The notes: generated by a model from the letters alone, not told the origin. A stretch of DNA of 42,800 bases from Alphaproteobacteria bacterium UBA6411 (GCA_002438565.1 DJPN01000008.1:1-42800); one strand, 5' to 3'. Shown: positions 14,793 to 23,627, numbered from the stretch's first letter. Made by a program: numbers and translations.

Positions 14793-16052
14793 TTACACGG
14801 CTTTGAAAATGACGGAGGCGTTCGTCCCGCCGAAGCCGAACGAGTTGGACATCACGGCTTCAAGCTTGCGTTCTTTGGCTTTCAGCGGCACCAAGTCCAT
14901 ATCTTCCGCGCCTTCGATGGGGTCTTCCAGATTCAAAGTCGGCGGCAAAATGCCCTCGTTCAGCGCTTTCAAGCAGAAAATCGCTTCGACGGCGCCCGCC
15001 GCGCCCAACAAATGCCCGATGCTGGACTTTGTGGACGACATGGACACTTTCGTCGCATAGTCGCCGAAAATGGCTTTGACCGCGTTGACTTCCAGAATGT
15101 CGCCCGCGGGGGTCGACGTTCCGTGCGCGTTGATGTAGCCGATTTGTTCGACGTTCATTCCCGCGTTTTTCAACGCCATGCGCATCGCGTGTTTTGAACC
15201 GCGGCTGTCCGCGGCGGGGGCTGTGACGTGATAACCGTCGCCCGACAAGCCGTAACCCGCGACTTCGCCGTAAATTTTTGCACCGCGCTTCTTGGCGTGT
15301 TCGTATTCTTCCAAAACGACAACGCCCGCGCCTTCGCCCATGACAAAACCGTCATGGCCTTTGTCCCACGGACGGGACGCCTTTTCGGGGGTGTCGTTAT
15401 AGCTTGTGGACAGCGCTTTCGCCTGCGCGAAGCCCGCCATTGCCAGCGGATGAACCGCGGCTTCGGCACCGCCCGCGACCATAACGTCGGCATCGCCCCA
15501 CATAATCAGACGGGCGGCGTCGCCGATGGCGTGAGTCCCCGTCGCGCACGCCGTAACACAGGCGTGGTTCGGACCGTAGAAGCCGTATTTAATCGACAGC
15601 TGACCCGAAATCAAGTTAATCAGGCAAGACGGGATAAAGAACGGGCTGATGCGGCGCGGACCGTGTTCTTTGAGCGTGACGGCACTGTCGGAAATCGCGC
15701 TCAAACCGCCGATGCCCGACCCGATCATCACACCCGTGCGGAAACGGTCTTCGTCGGTTTCGGGCTTCCATCCCGAATCTTCGACGGCGTCAATGCCCGC
15801 GCACACACCGTACAAGATGAACGGGTCGACGCGGCGCTGGTCTTTGGGCGACATGACGGTATCGGGGTCGAATTCGTTTTCGCCCTTGCCGAAAAACACC
15901 TGCCCTGCGATTTTGGCGGTCATGTCGGACACATCGTATTTCCGGACTTTCGAGATTCCCGATTTTCCGTGAATCAATCCCTGCCACGTTCTGTCCACTC
16001 CGCGTCCCATCGGGGACAGCAGACCCATACCGGTTACGACGACTCTTCTCAT
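14793..16052 (-). CDS. fabF: 3-oxoacyl-[acyl-carrier-protein] synthase II
   Basis: A 419-residue condensing enzyme that extends acyl-ACP with malonyl-ACP. Thiolase-fold active-site residues are visible: the cysteine in ACVTACATGTH, the first histidine in NAHGTSTPAGD and the second in SSIGHLLGAAGA; the C-terminal NSFGFGGTNAS is also canonical. The ATG at 16052 gives MRRVVVTGMG and has AAGGTGA upstream, so the longer start at 16091 is rejected. Part of the fabD-fabG-acpP-fabF-mltG block. Confidence 0.97.
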   Translation of the reverse strand: MRRVVVTGMGLLSPMGRGVDRTWQGLIHGKSGISKVRKYDVSDMTAKIAGQVFFGKGENEFDPDTVMSPKDQRRVDPFILYGVCAGIDAVEDSGWKPETDEDRFRTGVMIGSGIGGLSAISDSAVTLKEHGPRRISPFFIPSCLINLISGQLSIKYGFYGPNHACVTACATGTHAIGDAARLIMWGDADVMVAGGAEAAVHPLAMAGFAQAKALSTSYNDTPEKASRPWDKGHDGFVMGEGAGVVVLEEYEHAKKRGAKIYGEVAGYGLSGDGYHVTAPAADSRGSKHAMRMALKNAGMNVEQIGYINAHGTSTPAGDILEVNAVKAIFGDYATKVSMSSTKSSIGHLLGAAGAVEAIFCLKALNEGILPPTLNLEDPIEGAEDMDLVPLKAKERKLEAVMSNSFGFGGTNASVIFKAV

Positions 16053-16141
16053 ATTTTCACCTTGTGATGCAAGATTGGGTTGAAAGAACAAATGCCGATT
16101 CCCCGCCCAAGACGGAAAACCGGCACCGTTACAGATTGTTC

Positions 16142-16375
16142 TTAGACGTGTTTGCTGATGTAGTCAATAGCGTCCTGAACCGTCAGAATTTTTTCCGCGG
16201 CATCATCGGGGATTTCGACGGAAAATTCTTCTTCGAAAGCCATAACCAATTCGACGGTATCCAGGCTGTCTGCGTTCAAGTCGTCGATGAAGCTGGACGA
16301 ATCCGTCACTTTGGAAGCGTCAACTCCCAAGTGTTCAACGACAATTTTCTTTACGCGTTCGGCAATATCACTCAT
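16142..16375 (-). CDS. acpP: Acyl carrier protein
   Basis: A 77-residue acidic protein with the DSL motif, Ser37 being the phosphopantetheine attachment site (LNADSLDTVELVMAFEEEF). It carries growing fatty acid chains between the enzymes encoded on either side. A strong AAGAGGAATTAAAA ribosome binding site fits its high expression. Gaps of about 110 bases before and 90 bases after it are the largest in the fab block and could hold an extra promoter, but I see no convincing hexamers. Confidence 0.98.
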   Translation of the reverse strand: MSDIAERVKKIVVEHLGVDASKVTDSSSFIDDLNADSLDTVELVMAFEEEFSVEIPDDAAEKILTVQDAIDYISKHV

Positions 16376-16488
16376 TTTTAATTCCTCTTGTTAAACACGG
16401 TGCAGGGGTTCAAAGAGCCGATGCACTCACGAAAGCAACATCTTTTAGCACAGATTTTTCGATTTGACCAGAAAAAAAGGACATATCG

Positions 16489-17223
16489 TCAAATCATCGC
16501 CATCCCGCCGTTGACGTGGATGGTTTGTCCCGTGATGTACGACGCTTCGTCGCTGGCAAGAAACACCACGGCGTTTGCGACGTCTTCGGGCAAACCCAAA
16601 CGCGCCATCGGAATGTTGCGGGTCAGTTTTTCTTTTGCTTCTTCGGGCAAAGCGTCGGTCATCGGGGTTTTGATAAAGCCCGGCGCAACGCAGTTTGCCG
16701 TAATGCCGCGCGAAGCGACTTCCGCAGCCAGACACTTTGTCATCGCAATCATGCCCGCTTTGGATGCGGCGTAGTTCGCCTGTCCGGGGTTGCCCGTCAC
16801 GCCCACAATCGACGCCATGCTGACAATGCGGCCGTAGCGGCGTTTCATCATCCCGCGAATGGCGGCGCGAGCCAGACGGAAACCTGCCGTCAAGTTCACT
16901 TTCAAAACCAAATCCCAATCTTCGTCTTTCATACGCATAAACAGATTGTCTTTGGTCAGACCGGCGTTGTTGACCAGAATGTCAATCGCACCGGCGGCTT
17001 TTTCGGCTTTGGCGACCAAAGCGTCGATATCGGCGCCGTCGCCCAGATTGCACGAAAAAGCAAAAACCCTGTCTTTCAATTCGGCGGCGTAAGCGTCCAG
17101 TTTTTCTTGATTCATATCCGTCAAGACGACCGTCGCGCCCGCGTCATGCAGTTTTTTCGCAATCACGCGTCCGATACCGCCCGTCGCGCCCGTTACCAGA
17201 GCGCATTTTCCTGTAAAATCCAT
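16489..17223 (-). CDS. fabG: 3-oxoacyl-[acyl-carrier-protein] reductase
   Basis: A 244-residue short-chain dehydrogenase that reduces 3-ketoacyl-ACP with NADPH. TGATGGIG is the cofactor-binding glycine motif, NNAG is present, and the catalytic Ser-Tyr-Lys set is in SMASIVG and YAASKAG. The C-terminal ITGQTIHVNGGMAMI is the usual FabG ending. Between fabD and acpP as in many proteobacteria. Confidence 0.96.
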   Translation of the reverse strand: MDFTGKCALVTGATGGIGRVIAKKLHDAGATVVLTDMNQEKLDAYAAELKDRVFAFSCNLGDGADIDALVAKAEKAAGAIDILVNNAGLTKDNLFMRMKDEDWDLVLKVNLTAGFRLARAAIRGMMKRRYGRIVSMASIVGVTGNPGQANYAASKAGMIAMTKCLAAEVASRGITANCVAPGFIKTPMTDALPEEAKEKLTRNIPMARLGLPEDVANAVVFLASDEASYITGQTIHVNGGMAMI

Positions 17224-17241
17224 TCTCTTTTTCCTTTCGGT

Positions 17242-18183
17242 TTAAAGCGTTTTCAAAAAAGCTTCGATGTCGGCGGGCGTGTTGAGCGTCACCGCTTTCA
17301 AATCGGGCGAAATGCGTTTTGCCAAACCCGACAAAACCTTGCCCGCGCCGGCTTCGACAATCGTGTCGACACCGTTTTTCATGGCGAACAGCATGCTTTC
17401 GCGCCATCTGACCGCGCCCGTTACCTGCGCCGTCAGCAGTTTGCGGATGTCATCGGCTTTGACCACGGGGGCAGCCGTTACGTTCGCAATGACGGGAAAG
17501 CGCAAGTCCTTGATGTCAGCCGCCGCCAAAGCCTGTTCCATGACGACAGCCGCAGGCTGCATCATCGGGCTGTGGAACGGCGCGCTGACCGCCAGTTTGA
17601 CGGCGCGTTTCAATCCCTTTTTCCCCGCGATTTCAACGGCGCGGTCAATCGCCGCCATCGAACCGCTGATAACGACCTGCCCCGGAGCGTTGTCGTTCGC
17701 CGCGACGCAAACGTCGCCCTCAGCGGCTTCCGCGGCGATTTCACGGGCGATTTCAACGTTCGCGCCGATTAAAGCCGCCATGCCGCCCTTGCCCACGGGG
17801 ACGGCTTCCTGCATCGCCTTGCCGCGCGTTCTGAGCAGGCGCGCCGCCGTCGTGATGTCGAACGCCCCCGCCGCGCACAGCGCCGAGTATTCGCCCAAGG
17901 AATGTCCCGCGGCGTATTTGAACGTTTCGGCAAGCGAGATTTTGCCTTCCTGCTGCAGGACGCGGACGACCGCCATGCTGACCGCCATCAAAGCGGGCTG
18001 GGCGTTTTGCGTCAGCATCAAATCCTGCGCGTCGCCGTCAAACATCATCGCGCTTAAATTTTCGTTCAAAGCGTCGTCGACTTCCAAAAAGACTTCGCGC
18101 GCGACCGTGAACGCGTCCGCCAAATCTTTGCCCATGCCGACGAATTGCGACCCTTGTCCGGGAAAAACCAGAGCTGAAGCCAT
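17242..18183 (-). CDS. fabD: Malonyl-CoA:ACP transacylase
   Basis: A 313-residue enzyme that loads malonyl groups onto ACP. FPGQGSQ near the N-terminus forms the oxyanion hole, GHSLGEYSAL contains the catalytic serine, and SAPFHSPMM contains the catalytic histidine. It has an AAGGAGAAAA ribosome binding site and is the first gene of the minus-strand fatty-acid block. Confidence 0.97.
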   Translation of the reverse strand: MASALVFPGQGSQFVGMGKDLADAFTVAREVFLEVDDALNENLSAMMFDGDAQDLMLTQNAQPALMAVSMAVVRVLQQEGKISLAETFKYAAGHSLGEYSALCAAGAFDITTAARLLRTRGKAMQEAVPVGKGGMAALIGANVEIAREIAAEAAEGDVCVAANDNAPGQVVISGSMAAIDRAVEIAGKKGLKRAVKLAVSAPFHSPMMQPAAVVMEQALAAADIKDLRFPVIANVTAAPVVKADDIRKLLTAQVTGAVRWRESMLFAMKNGVDTIVEAGAGKVLSGLAKRISPDLKAVTLNTPADIEAFLKTL

Positions 18184-18218
18184 CGAATTTTCTCCTTACC
18201 AGAAACAAATTGGAAAAC

Positions 18219-18248
18219 AGAAAAGACCAACTTTTCCCCGTTTGTCAA
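18219..18248 (-). promoter_or_regulatory. Candidate promoter of the fabD operon
   Basis: On the minus strand a perfect -35 TTGACA (18248-18243) is followed after 18 bases by TTTTCT (18224-18219), a weak -10. It lies 36 bases before the fabD ATG. No other good candidate is seen in the gap. Confidence 0.35.
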
Positions 18249-18317
18249 GCATTGTTGAAAAAACGGCTGAAAATAAGGCTTTGCCCCCTCTTTTTTTTGT
18301 TAATAAAAAAGTAACGC

Positions 18318-18347
18318 TTGCGTTTTCGAACGAAATTCGGGTAAATA
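18318..18347 (+). promoter_or_regulatory. Candidate promoter of the 4.5S RNA gene
   Basis: TTGCGT (18318-18323) and TAAATA (18342-18347) are 18 bases apart. The start would fall near 18354, matching the expected 5' end of the RNA. Confidence 0.45.
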
Positions 18348-18357
18348 GATGTCGGAA

Positions 18358-18445
18358 GTCGGCGCGGACGCGGCGGTCGCCAACCCGGTCAGGTTCGGAA
18401 GAAAGCAGCCGTAACGATTTTGCGGCGGGTCGCGTCCGATTTCCT
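18358..18445 (+). ncRNA. ffs: Signal recognition particle RNA (4.5S, small bacterial type)
   Basis: The conserved domain IV hairpin is present at about 18386-18411: CCGGTCAGG, a GGAA tetraloop and GAAAGCAGCC, the Ffh-binding structure. Outer arms CGGACGCG (18365-18372) and CGCGTCCG (18431-18438) pair to form the basal helix. The RNA binds Ffh and targets nascent membrane proteins to FtsY. The base pair next to the C-G that closes the tetraloop is U-A rather than the common C-G, a compensated change. Exact ends are estimated from the helix. dnaX follows within 30 bases. Confidence 0.92.
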
Positions 18446-18470
18446 TTAAAGATTTTCCCGCGGGGATTCC

Positions 18471-20156
18471 ATGACTGATTCAGCTAACACCTACCGCGTT
18501 TTGGCGCGCAAGTACCGTCCCGCCACGTTCGCGGATTTGGTCGGACAGGAAGCCCTTGTCCGCACTTTGAAAAACGCCATCGAAACGGGGCGCGTCGCGC
18601 AGGCTTACATGCTGACGGGCATCCGCGGCGTGGGCAAAACGACGTCCGCGCGCATCATCGCCCGCGCTTTGAACTGCATCGGTCCCGACGGCAAAGGCGG
18701 CATGACCACCGAACCCTGCGGCGTTTGCGAACATTGCCGCGCCATTGCGGAAGACCGCCACGTCGACGTCATCGAAATGAACGCGGCAAGCAACCGCGGC
18801 ATCGACAACATCCGCGAAATCATCGAAACGACGCGCTACAACCCGACGTCCGCGCGTTTTAAAATCTACATCATCGACGAAGTGCACATGCTGACCAACG
18901 AAGCGTTCAACGCTTTGCTGAAAACGCTGGAAGAACCGCCAGAACGCGTCAAATTCATTTTCGCGACGACGGAAATCCGCAAAGTGCCGACGACCGTTCT
19001 GTCGCGCTGTCAGCGTTTCGATTTGCGCCGCGTCGAACCCGAGCTTTTGACCGTCCACTTCAAAAACATCGTGCAAAAGGAAAACGTCGAAGCCGAAGAC
19101 GAGGCTTTGCGTCTGATTGCCAAAGCCGCCGACGGTTCGGTGCGCGACGGGCTGTCCCTGCTGGACCAGGCGATTGCCCACGGCGGCGGAAAAGTCACGG
19201 CGGAATTCGTGCGCGCGATGATCGGTTTGGCGGACAGGGCGGCGATTGTCGATTTGTTTGAAACGTTGATGAAAGGCGACATTCACGCCGCTTTGGATTT
19301 GTTCAACCGTCAATACGCGTCGGGCGCCGACCCGATGATTGTCCTGCAAGACCTGCTGGATTTGACGCATTGGATTACGCGCGTGAAAATCGCGCCCGAA
19401 CTGGCGGACGATCCGTCCATGGCGCAAACCGAGCGCGACCGCTGCGCCGAGCTTGCCAAATCGCTGTCCATGGGCGTTCTGACCCGCGACTGGCAAATGC
19501 TGCTAAAAGGCGTCGGCGAAGTTCTGACCGCGCCGTCCGCAAAACAAGCCGCCGAAATGGTTTTGATTCGCTTGGCGTACGCCGCCGATTTGCCGTCCCC
19601 CGCCGATTTGGTGAAAGACATCAAAAACGCCCCCGCGCCCGCTTTTGTGCCGAGTCACTCCTCCGCGCCCGCCGCATCGTCCGACTGGGGCGGCGTGCGC
19701 GCCGTCGCGGGCGGCTCTCCGATGCCGCAGGCGGCACCCGCGCCGCAGGGAACGGTGATGTTCAACACTTTGGCGGACGTTGTGGCGTACGCGTACAAAC
19801 AAAAGGAAATGCTGTTCGCCTACAACCTGCAAAACTGCGTCAGTCTGGTGTCGTTCGAGCAGGGCAAAATCGAATTTTATCCCATGGAAAACACGCCCGC
19901 GAATTTGGCGTCCGACATGGCTGAAAAGCTGAAAGCGTGGACGGGGCAAACATGGCTGATTTCCGTCGTCAACAAACAGGGCGGCAAGACATTGCTGCAG
20001 GAAGCGCAGGAAACCAAAGCGAACCTGCGCAAAACGATGTCGGCGAATCCTGTTGTTTCCGCAGTCATCATGGCTTTTCCGGGGGCGAAAATCGATTCGA
20101 TTCGCGAACGGGTTGACGAAAACGAAGAAACTTCCAATGCGGAGGATGAAGAATGA
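18471..20156 (+). CDS. dnaX: DNA polymerase III subunit gamma/tau
   Basis: A 561-residue clamp-loader ATPase. The N-terminus YRVLARKYRPATFADLVGQ is typical, Walker A is GIRGVGKTTSA, the zinc site is C-x8-C-x2-C-x2-C type (NCIGPDGKGGMTTEPCGVCEHC region), Walker B is YIIDEVHML, and the SRC sensor appears in VLSRCQRF. An alanine/proline-rich linker (about residues 385-425) leads to the tau-specific C-terminal part. I see no obvious slippery heptamer, so only the full tau form is evident. It overlaps ybaB by four bases. Confidence 0.97.
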   Translation: MTDSANTYRVLARKYRPATFADLVGQEALVRTLKNAIETGRVAQAYMLTGIRGVGKTTSARIIARALNCIGPDGKGGMTTEPCGVCEHCRAIAEDRHVDVIEMNAASNRGIDNIREIIETTRYNPTSARFKIYIIDEVHMLTNEAFNALLKTLEEPPERVKFIFATTEIRKVPTTVLSRCQRFDLRRVEPELLTVHFKNIVQKENVEAEDEALRLIAKAADGSVRDGLSLLDQAIAHGGGKVTAEFVRAMIGLADRAAIVDLFETLMKGDIHAALDLFNRQYASGADPMIVLQDLLDLTHWITRVKIAPELADDPSMAQTERDRCAELAKSLSMGVLTRDWQMLLKGVGEVLTAPSAKQAAEMVLIRLAYAADLPSPADLVKDIKNAPAPAFVPSHSSAPAASSDWGGVRAVAGGSPMPQAAPAPQGTVMFNTLADVVAYAYKQKEMLFAYNLQNCVSLVSFEQGKIEFYPMENTPANLASDMAEKLKAWTGQTWLISVVNKQGGKTLLQEAQETKANLRKTMSANPVVSAVIMAFPGAKIDSIRERVDENEETSNAEDEE

Positions 20157-20464
20157 AAAACTTTGCCGACATTATGAAAAAAGCGCAGCAAATGCAGCAA
20201 AAAATGACCGATATGCAAAAAGAGCTTGAATCCGCCGAAGTCACAGGCGCGGCGGGCGCGGGCATGGTGCAGGTCGTCATGACGGGCGACGGCAAAGCGC
20301 GCAAGGTGTCTATCGACCCGTCGGTCGCGCAGGATACCGAAGTGTTGGAGGATTTGCTGGTCGTCGCAATCAACGACGCGCGGCAAAAAGCTGACGAACT
20401 GGTCGCGCAGAAAACCGACGCGATGAAAAGCGGCTTGAATCTGCCTTTTAAATTGCCGTTCTGA
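20153..20464 (+). CDS. ybaB: YbaB/EbfC-family nucleoid-associated protein
   Basis: A 103-residue protein with the family pattern: N-terminal methionine/glutamine-rich helix (MKKAQQMQQKMTDMQKEL), a GMVQVVMTGDGKARKVSIDP core and a C-terminal helix. It forms dimers that bind DNA. Its start overlaps the dnaX stop (ATGA) and recR begins four bases after its stop, the conserved dnaX-ybaB-recR recombination/replication operon. Confidence 0.95.
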   Translation: MKNFADIMKKAQQMQQKMTDMQKELESAEVTGAAGAGMVQVVMTGDGKARKVSIDPSVAQDTEVLEDLLVVAINDARQKADELVAQKTDAMKSGLNLPFKLPF

Positions 20465-20468
20465 TAAA

Positions 20469-21050
20469 ATGTCCGAAATCGAAACGCTGATTCGTCTGTT
20501 TTCCCGTTTGCCGGGGTTCGGAGCCCGTTCCGCGCGCCGCACGGTTCTGTATTTGATAAAACGGCGCGAATCGCAACTGATTCCGCTAGAAAAAGCGATT
20601 CAAGACGTCATCAACACCGTGCAGGTTTGCCCGATTTGCGGCAATCTGGATTCGCAAAGTCCGTGCGCCGTCTGCGCCGACCCGCGCCGCGACGATTCGA
20701 CGATTTGCGTCGTGCAGGATGTCGCGGATTTGTGGGCTATCGACCGTTCGGGCGCGTTCAAGGGGCGTTATCACGTTTTGGGCGGGCTGCTGTCCGCGAT
20801 TGACGGCACGGGCCCCGAAGAACTGCGCCTGCCCGCCCTTGAACGGCGTATTCGCGAAAACAATACGGCGGAATTGATTTTGGCTTTGCCCGCCACCGTC
20901 GACGGGCAAACGACCGCGCATTACATTGCCGAACGGTTCAAGGATTTGCCGCTGAAAATCTCGTCATTGGCGCAGGGAATTCCCGTCGGCGGCGAATTGG
21001 ACTATCTGGACGACGGCACGATCCAAACCGCTTTAAGGGCGCGGCGTTAA
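20469..21050 (+). CDS. recR: Recombination protein RecR
   Basis: A 193-residue protein with an N-terminal helix-hairpin-helix (SRLPGFGARSARR), a four-cysteine zinc finger (CPICGNLDSQSPCAVC) and a Toprim domain (ICVVQDVADLWAI onward to HYIAERF). With RecF/RecO it helps load RecA at gaps. Oddly, the first Toprim acidic residue, normally glutamate (CVVE), is glutamine here (codon CAG at 20715-20717, residue 83). Everything else looks intact. Its stop TAA shares TTAA with the convergent murD2 stop. Confidence 0.96.
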   Translation: MSEIETLIRLFSRLPGFGARSARRTVLYLIKRRESQLIPLEKAIQDVINTVQVCPICGNLDSQSPCAVCADPRRDDSTICVVQDVADLWAIDRSGAFKGRYHVLGGLLSAIDGTGPEELRLPALERRIRENNTAELILALPATVDGQTTAHYIAERFKDLPLKISSLAQGIPVGGELDYLDDGTIQTALRARR

Positions 21051-22315
21051 AGCGCGGCAACGCATTGGGCAAAAATATCGCCCCGTTCCTCGAAATTCTT
21101 GTAAACTCCGTAGCTGGGCGCGGCGGGCGACAACAGCACCAAATCGCCCGCGTTGGCGGCTTTGGCGGCGGTTTCGACCGCGTTCGTCATATCGGTCGCT
21201 TCGACGGCAAAACCGCCTTTTTCCCGAATCATGCGCGCCAAACGTTCCCCCGTCGACGGCAAAGTCACGACTTGGATGCCTTTGCGCACGACAAAGTCGG
21301 AAAGCTCGGTATAATCCTGTTTTCTGTCGTATCCGCCCGCGATTAACACGATTTTCGTTTCGGGAAACGACTTCAGCGCCGCCAAAGTCGATTCGGGCGT
21401 TGTCGCTATGCTGTCGTCCACGAAACGCAAGCCGTTCTTGACGGGCAGTTCCTGCAAGCGGTGCGGCAAAGCGTGAAACGTTTTCAGCGCGTCTTCGCAC
21501 AAAAATAAATCGCCGCCCGCCAGCTTGACAGCCGTCAAAGCCGCGCACACGTTTTTCAGATTGTGTTCGCCTTTCAAGTTGACGGCGGACGTTGCAAACA
21601 GCTTTTCGATTCCGTCGTAAAACAGCCCGTTTTCGATATGAATCGCATCGGGCGCGTCGAAATAAACGGCGTTTTGCGCGGCGGGCAGATAATGCGACAG
21701 CCGCGGGTTGTTCGCGTTCAATATCACGGGCGCGCCGTCGGGACGAACGCGCACGATGTTCAGCTTGTCCTGATAATAGCGTTCGTGCGTTCCGTGCCAG
21801 TCGATATGTTCGGGATACAGATTCAAAACGACGCTGATGTCGAATCCCTGTTCCAAATCAGCCGCTTGATAGCTGGACACTTCCAAAACAAAAATATCGA
21901 AGTCGTCGATTTTGTCGGCATACGAAATCGACGGAACGCCGATATTGCCGCACAAAGCGACTTTTTTGCCCTGTTCGCGCAGCAAATGCGCAATAAGGGA
22001 CGAGGTTGTCGATTTGCCTTTTGTCCCCGTCACCCCAATCAGCAAAGGCTTTTTCGGACTTAACCGCGCGGCTTGGATAAACAGATTCGTCGCGGTGGTA
22101 AAGGTCGCACCCGCCTGTTTCGCCGCCGCGATTTCGGGACGGTAGCGGCTGATTCCGGGGGATTTGACAACAACGCCCTGCAGCGGTTCGGTCAGCGGGT
22201 CTTCGACGATTTTGACCGCACAGCCGCGCTTTTGCAAAAATTCGGCGCAGGCATTGCCCTCGCGCCCCGCGCCCCACACGGTAACGGGACTATTCTTCAA
22301 GCTTTCCAACAGCAT
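21047..22315 (-). CDS. murD2: MurD2-type ligase: UDP-MurNAc-L-Ala--L-glutamate ligase
   Basis: A 422-residue Mur ligase. N-terminal Rossmann part WGAGREGNACAEFL and VVKSPGIS, ATP loop TGTKGKST (residues 96-103), the magnesium-binding LEVSSYQ, NLYPEHIDWHGTHERYYQDKLN, and the C-terminal DDSIATTPEST and LLSPAAPSYGVYKNFEERG loops. Ordinary MurD usually has TGTNGKST, and its DHMDR region differs; these variants together with the adjacent MurL indicate the MurD2 type, which adds L-Glu rather than D-Glu to UDP-MurNAc-L-Ala. The start at 22315 overlaps the murL 3' end by 26 bases, so the two are translationally coupled. Ordinary MurD specificity cannot be fully excluded from sequence alone. Confidence 0.8.
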   Translation of the reverse strand: MLLESLKNSPVTVWGAGREGNACAEFLQKRGCAVKIVEDPLTEPLQGVVVKSPGISRYRPEIAAAKQAGATFTTATNLFIQAARLSPKKPLLIGVTGTKGKSTTSSLIAHLLREQGKKVALCGNIGVPSISYADKIDDFDIFVLEVSSYQAADLEQGFDISVVLNLYPEHIDWHGTHERYYQDKLNIVRVRPDGAPVILNANNPRLSHYLPAAQNAVYFDAPDAIHIENGLFYDGIEKLFATSAVNLKGEHNLKNVCAALTAVKLAGGDLFLCEDALKTFHALPHRLQELPVKNGLRFVDDSIATTPESTLAALKSFPETKIVLIAGGYDRKQDYTELSDFVVRKGIQVVTLPSTGERLARMIREKGGFAVEATDMTNAVETAAKAANAGDLVLLSPAAPSYGVYKNFEERGDIFAQCVAAL

Positions 22316-23627
22316 TTTCGTATCCTTTCGGAATCAAGTGCGCGGACGAAAAGGAAAAAATCCTGTCTTTCATTTCCTTTTCCCGCGCGGCGTATTTTTC
22401 CATCACTAACGGCTTCAAAGCGGCGACAACGGCGTCCGATTCCCATTCGGGGCGGCGGCACAGCTGCAAAAAAGCCCAAGCGGATTCGTCGATTTCCCCG
22501 ACACATTCAAACGGTTTGAACGCGCTCAACCCCAACAGCTGGCGGAAACCCTCGGTTTGTTCGGGTTCGTTCAAAGGGTTGCGGGCAAAAACGGCGGTAA
22601 CGCGCTCTTTGCCCATAAACGGGGCAAGAGCCAAAAACACAAAGCGGCATTTGTCGCAATCCCCGCACCAGCGGTCAAGCCGTTTGGATTCGTCCAATCT
22701 GAACGCTTTGTTGCAGCTGGTGAAAACCGCGTCGTATTTTTTGATTTCGGCGAATTTACGGGCTATTGCCAGTTCGGACAGCGGGCGCAAAAATGAAAAA
22801 TAGCGGAAATCGGGCAGAACGTCCGCCGTCAAGCCGGCAAAAGCGCGCTCGAACTCCAGCGATTTGCTCCATTGATGATTGACCGTGCGTCCGTTCAGCG
22901 TCGTGTTGCCGACGTTCGCCGACCGTTCGTTCGACATCGCAACGTCTGAAAAATCGTAAATCACCGCCGCCAGCATCAGAATAAACGCGATAATCCCCGT
23001 CACGGGAACATGCCCGTTCAGCGCGCCCGCATCGTTCAGCGCTTTCAAATTCGGCGAAATTTTGCGGACGACCTGAATCGATTCCAACCCAGAAACCGCA
23101 ATCGTATCCTTTATCGGCCGCGGCAAGCCGACGGAAAACAGCACGGGTGAAATTCCCGCCGATTTCAGCGTTTCCAAAGTCACAATCGAATCCTTGCCGC
23201 CGCCGACGGGAACGATTGTCCGTTTTTTCAAACGGATTTCCGCCTTTTCTGGTCTGACATCGCCAAAGGGAAAATCAATGTGCGGTTCGATTTGGTTGCG
23301 GTAGGAAAACTCGCCCAATCCCGATTGATAAAACAGATTGAAAAAATCCGCTTCCTTTTTTGAAAGCATCGTTGATTCAACGCTGATTCGTTCGGGAATG
23401 TACGCCTTGTAATAGCTGACCCCCGCCGCCAAATGCAGCAGACGCAAGCACGCGTTCACCGCCGCGCGGCGCGTTTCGTCGAAAACGGGCGCGTTCAAAA
23501 ACGACACTGTTTCATCAAATTCGACAAAGTCGTCGAAACCGTAAACCAAATGCGCCATCATCGCCGTTTCATCAAAGAAACAGCGTTTGAAACGGAAACT
23601 TTTTACCTGCGCCCTGTCGGGAAACAT
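22290..23627 (-). CDS. murL: MurL: UDP-MurNAc-L-Ala-L-Glu epimerase
   Basis: A 445-residue cytoplasmic protein. VPVGGGKDSIVTLE (GGGKDS at 142-147) is a PP-loop-like ATP pyrophosphatase motif, in line with the ATP-to-AMP chemistry reported for MurL in Xanthomonas. SNERSANVGNT and a C-terminal cysteine cluster WCGDCDKCRFVFLALAPF follow. MurL epimerises the terminal L-Glu of UDP-MurNAc-L-Ala-L-Glu to D-Glu, replacing glutamate racemase MurI. The downstream overlapping MurD2-type ligase supports this strongly. A GGATAAGG ribosome binding site precedes the ATG, and a TATAAT (minus strand, 23661-23656) is the likely -10. Confidence 0.85.
   Translation of the reverse strand: MFPDRAQVKSFRFKRCFFDETAMMAHLVYGFDDFVEFDETVSFLNAPVFDETRRAAVNACLRLLHLAAGVSYYKAYIPERISVESTMLSKKEADFFNLFYQSGLGEFSYRNQIEPHIDFPFGDVRPEKAEIRLKKRTIVPVGGGKDSIVTLETLKSAGISPVLFSVGLPRPIKDTIAVSGLESIQVVRKISPNLKALNDAGALNGHVPVTGIIAFILMLAAVIYDFSDVAMSNERSANVGNTTLNGRTVNHQWSKSLEFERAFAGLTADVLPDFRYFSFLRPLSELAIARKFAEIKKYDAVFTSCNKAFRLDESKRLDRWCGDCDKCRFVFLALAPFMGKERVTAVFARNPLNEPEQTEGFRQLLGLSAFKPFECVGEIDESAWAFLQLCRRPEWESDAVVAALKPLVMEKYAAREKEMKDRIFSFSSAHLIPKGYENAVGKLEE

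Noticed and set aside
18471..20156. Programmed frameshift in dnaX for a short gamma form
   Set aside because: I found no A-rich slippery heptamer followed by a stem-loop near the expected position.
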